This document shows positions 62,218-64,000 of a DNA stretch of 64,000 nucleotides, piece by piece. This DNA comes from Tangfeifania diversioriginum (GTDB lineage: Bacteria; Bacteroidota; Bacteroidia; Bacteroidales; Prolixibacteraceae). A program made the position numbers and the translations under genes. The notes under the pieces were generated by a model. That model was not told the origin of the DNA, ran no database searches, and worked only from the letters and a program-made list of their open reading frames with translations. The DNA lies in contig CAMCBW010000021.1 of assembly GCA_945873105.1 (NCBI GenBank), forward strand, positions 27,845 to 91,844, given 5' to 3'. The first letter of the stretch is position 1; every line of letters begins with the position of its first letter.

Positions 62218-63216
62218 ATGACAGACAATCAGGATGCCCACTGGGAAAAAATAGCAGGAAAGCTGCATGGAGAACTTGATACAGCCGGGGAGCAGGAGTT
62301 TGATGCCTTGATGTCAGAGCCAATTCTTCGAAAGGATTTTGAAAAGGCTCAAAGTATCAAGAATGAGTTCTCCACAGCTGAAATTAGGACTGTCGAAGGC
62401 AAAACAAAATCATGGAGTAGGGTAGAAGCGGGCATCCGGTGGCACCAATTGCGCTGGATCCGGGAATCTTTGAAGTACGCTGCCATTGTGGCCTTCGCCT
62501 TCCTGGCTGGAAATCTCTTGCGTACCAACGCGCCATCAGACAATACACTTCACTATTCGGAGATTAAGGTTCCATTTGGTCAGATGAGCCAGTTGGTATT
62601 GAGCGATGGAACGCAAGTTTGGTTGAATTCGGGAACCACCCTTCGCTATCCTGACAAGTTTGGCGATAAAAGCAGAGCAGTTACCATAACTGGTGAAGCC
62701 TTCTTCAAAGTAGCCAAAATGCCTGACAAACCCTTTACCATCAATTCGACCGATCTCTCTGTGCAGGTCTTGGGAACCTCCTTCAATTTTTCTGCTTACC
62801 AGGAGGACAGCTACGCTTCGGTTACGTTGGTAGAGGGGAAAGTTGCTATTGAGGACAGCAAAGGTGTAGCTATAGCGCAACTTCGTCCGGGCCAGATGGC
62901 AACGAAAGAAAAGAGTTCTGACAAATTGACTATCAGCGAGGTAAAGACTGCCTCCTATTCAGCCTGGACCGAAGGGAAGATATTTTTTGACGACGAGCGG
63001 CTCGATCAGATTGCCCTTAAGCTGGAGCGCTGGTTCAATGTGGAAATTTCATTCGATGATCCAAATCTCAAATCCAAACGGTTTACCGGTACCATCCTGA
63101 AAAACAAACCTGTCGACCAGATCATGCAAGCACTGGAACTGCTCTCCCCCATCCAGTTCAAACACAAAATAAACGCCAATGGAAAGGACCAGATAACCAT
63201 CTACAAACGAATTTAA
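62218..63216 (+). CDS. FecR-family antisigma factor
   Basis: The 332-residue inner-membrane regulator has a cytosolic N-terminal antisigma region (about 1-80) and one transmembrane helix (SLKYAAIVAFAFLAGNLL, about 83-100). The periplasmic FecR domain contains VPFGQMSQLVLSDGTQVWLN, ITGEAFFKV and VQVLGTSFNFSAY. It ends in a DUF4974 domain (DERLDQIALKLERWFNVEIS, FTGTILKNKPVDQIMQALEL). It should hold the ECF sigma factor until the STN domain of the SusC partner signals substrate. The SusC gene follows 116 bases later. Confidence 0.93.
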   Translation: MTDNQDAHWEKIAGKLHGELDTAGEQEFDALMSEPILRKDFEKAQSIKNEFSTAEIRTVEGKTKSWSRVEAGIRWHQLRWIRESLKYAAIVAFAFLAGNLLRTNAPSDNTLHYSEIKVPFGQMSQLVLSDGTQVWLNSGTTLRYPDKFGDKSRAVTITGEAFFKVAKMPDKPFTINSTDLSVQVLGTSFNFSAYQEDSYASVTLVEGKVAIEDSKGVAIAQLRPGQMATKEKSSDKLTISEVKTASYSAWTEGKIFFDDERLDQIALKLERWFNVEISFDDPNLKSKRFTGTILKNKPVDQIMQALELLSPIQFKHKINANGKDQITIYKRI

Positions 63217-63252
63217 AAAGAGTGCCTATGACAGACTAAACAACAAAAAAAA

Positions 63253-63281
63253 CGGCGAAGATGTTCGTACCATCCTCACCG
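63253..63281 (+). promoter_or_regulatory. Hairpin between FecR and SusC genes
   Basis: CGGCGAAGATG (63253-63263) and CATCCTCACCG (63271-63281) can pair with two mismatches around a 7-base loop; A8 precedes and GTTTTAG follows. It may reduce read-through from fecR or process the message. Weak evidence. Confidence 0.3.
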
Positions 63282-63332
63282 CAGTTTTAGATTCAAACAA
63301 ACCGTTATTGTTAATTTAAATCACCGAAATTT

Positions 63333-64000
63333 ATGAAAATGTACCGAATTAACCTCGGCGATAAATCGTCGTGGACAAAAAAATTGCGAATAATGAAACT
63401 AACTGTCATTCTGTTACTTGGAAGTTTGGTTGCCATGAGCGCAACTACCTACTCACAGAACACCAAACTAAACGTCTCCTCCAAAAACGCCTCTTTGATC
63501 GATATTTTCCGAAATATTGAAGACCAGAGTGAGTTTTATTTCTATTTCAACAAGGAGGAAGTGAAGTCAAAAGAAAATGTCTCCATCGAAATGAAGGATG
63601 TACCGATCAGCAACATTCTGGACAAGGTTCTGGCCAATACGGGACTGGAGTACAAAATTATTGACAGGTATGTGGTGGTCAAAGAGAAGGGATCACCTGA
63701 CCCTGCGATGGCTTTGCAGACGAACCGAAAGATATCAGGAAAGGTTACAGACTCTTCCGGAGCTACACTTCCAGGCGTTTCAGTTGTGGTAAAAGGCACA
63801 ACCAATGGGGTAATAACAGATATGGATGGGAAATTTTCACTGTCCAATATTCCTGAAAACGCGATTTTGCAGTTTTCGTTTGTGGGGATGAAAACACAAG
63901 AGATTAATGCAGCAAATAGTTCAGTTTTTAATGTTGTTCTCGTTGAAGAATCAATAGGAATTGAAGAAGTGGTAGCGGTAGGTTATGGTACGCAAAAGAA
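63333..64000 (+). CDS. STN-domain SusC-family TonB-linked transporter (3' truncated by window edge)
   Basis: The visible 222 residues start at ATG 63333 with a long N-terminal extension (MYRINLGDKSSWTKKLRI) and a signal helix (LTVILLLGSLVAMSATTYSQ). The STN signalling domain follows (about 50-110: VSSKNASLIDIFRNIEDQSE, VPISNILDKVLANTGLEYKI). Then comes the carboxypeptidase-regulatory-like sandwich (KISGKVTDSSGATLPGVSVV) and the TonB box IEEVVAVGYGTQKK at the window end. STN domains pass the import signal to a FecR antisigma, matching the sigma/FecR pair just upstream. A susD should follow beyond the window. Confidence 0.93.
   Translation, partial: MKMYRINLGDKSSWTKKLRIMKLTVILLLGSLVAMSATTYSQNTKLNVSSKNASLIDIFRNIEDQSEFYFYFNKEEVKSKENVSIEMKDVPISNILDKVLANTGLEYKIIDRYVVVKEKGSPDPAMALQTNRKISGKVTDSSGATLPGVSVVVKGTTNGVITDMDGKFSLSNIPENAILQFSFVGMKTQEINAANSSVFNVVLVEESIGIEEVVAVGYGTQK

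Noticed and set aside
1..64000. tRNA or rRNA genes
   Set aside because: No cloverleaf-like segment or conserved rRNA sequence was noticed while reading either strand; a covariance search would be needed to be certain.

Overview
The window looks like a chromosomal segment of a polysaccharide-degrading Bacteroidota. It has SusC/SusD outer-membrane pairs, an ECF sigma/FecR/STN-SusC signalling set, many Bacteroidota-type lipoproteins (DUF4959/DUF5000, DUF4998), and at least one full TTTG-N21-TAnnTTTG promoter. The order or genus cannot be fixed from the sequence; a free-living Bacteroidales/Marinilabiliales-type organism is a guess.

Layout. 1-2.4 kb: the 3' part of an apiosidase-like TIM-barrel protein with a C-terminal beta-propeller, then a decayed gene remnant. 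3.0-10.2 kb: a SusC/SusD unit with two surface lipoproteins, closed by a strong terminator. 10.3-13.3 kb: an exported protein of unknown function and a haem-binding PD40/TPR lipoprotein. 13.6-28.7 kb: an IclR regulator followed by a tight plus-strand run: propeller/di-haem cytochrome, chorismatase-like RidA-fold protein, cupin isomerase-like lipoprotein, VOC-like protein, DhaK, DhaL, LsrF-type thiolase/aldolase, two tandem HzsA-related di-haem proteins with a SUMF1-like tail, and a propeller lipoprotein. 28.7-49.9 kb: plus-strand glycosidases, namely two GH106 rhamnosidases, three GH95-type proteins, two GH29 fucosidases, one GH30 and one alpha/alpha-toroid-like protein. 50.0-56.5 kb: a minus-strand block of two MtaA-like UroD-family proteins, a GxxExxY protein, rhaM, a third GH29 and rhaT. 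56.7-61.2 kb: an AraC regulator divergent from rhaT, an AAA ATPase and a GH2. 61.4-64.0 kb: ECF sigma factor, FecR and the start of an STN-type SusC.

How it may work together. From about 28.7 to 61 kb the locus is built to strip L-rhamnose and L-fucose (6-deoxyhexoses) from a complex plant or algal glycan, convert anomers (RhaM) and import the sugar (RhaT). The usual rhaABD or fucIKA genes are absent from the window. The adjoining 13.6-28.7 kb run combines exported c-type haem proteins with a cytosolic kinase (DhaKL) and an LsrF-type acetyl-transferring thiolase. No lsrK, lsrG or lsrACDB is present. I consider this run the best candidate for an undescribed pathway; its substrate is not visible from sequence.

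Between 49.9 and 61.3 kb the intergenic gaps carry a family of long imperfect-to-perfect palindromes (CGCAAAGACGC-type and relatives), two of which flank the GxxExxY gene. None was seen in the first 49 kb.
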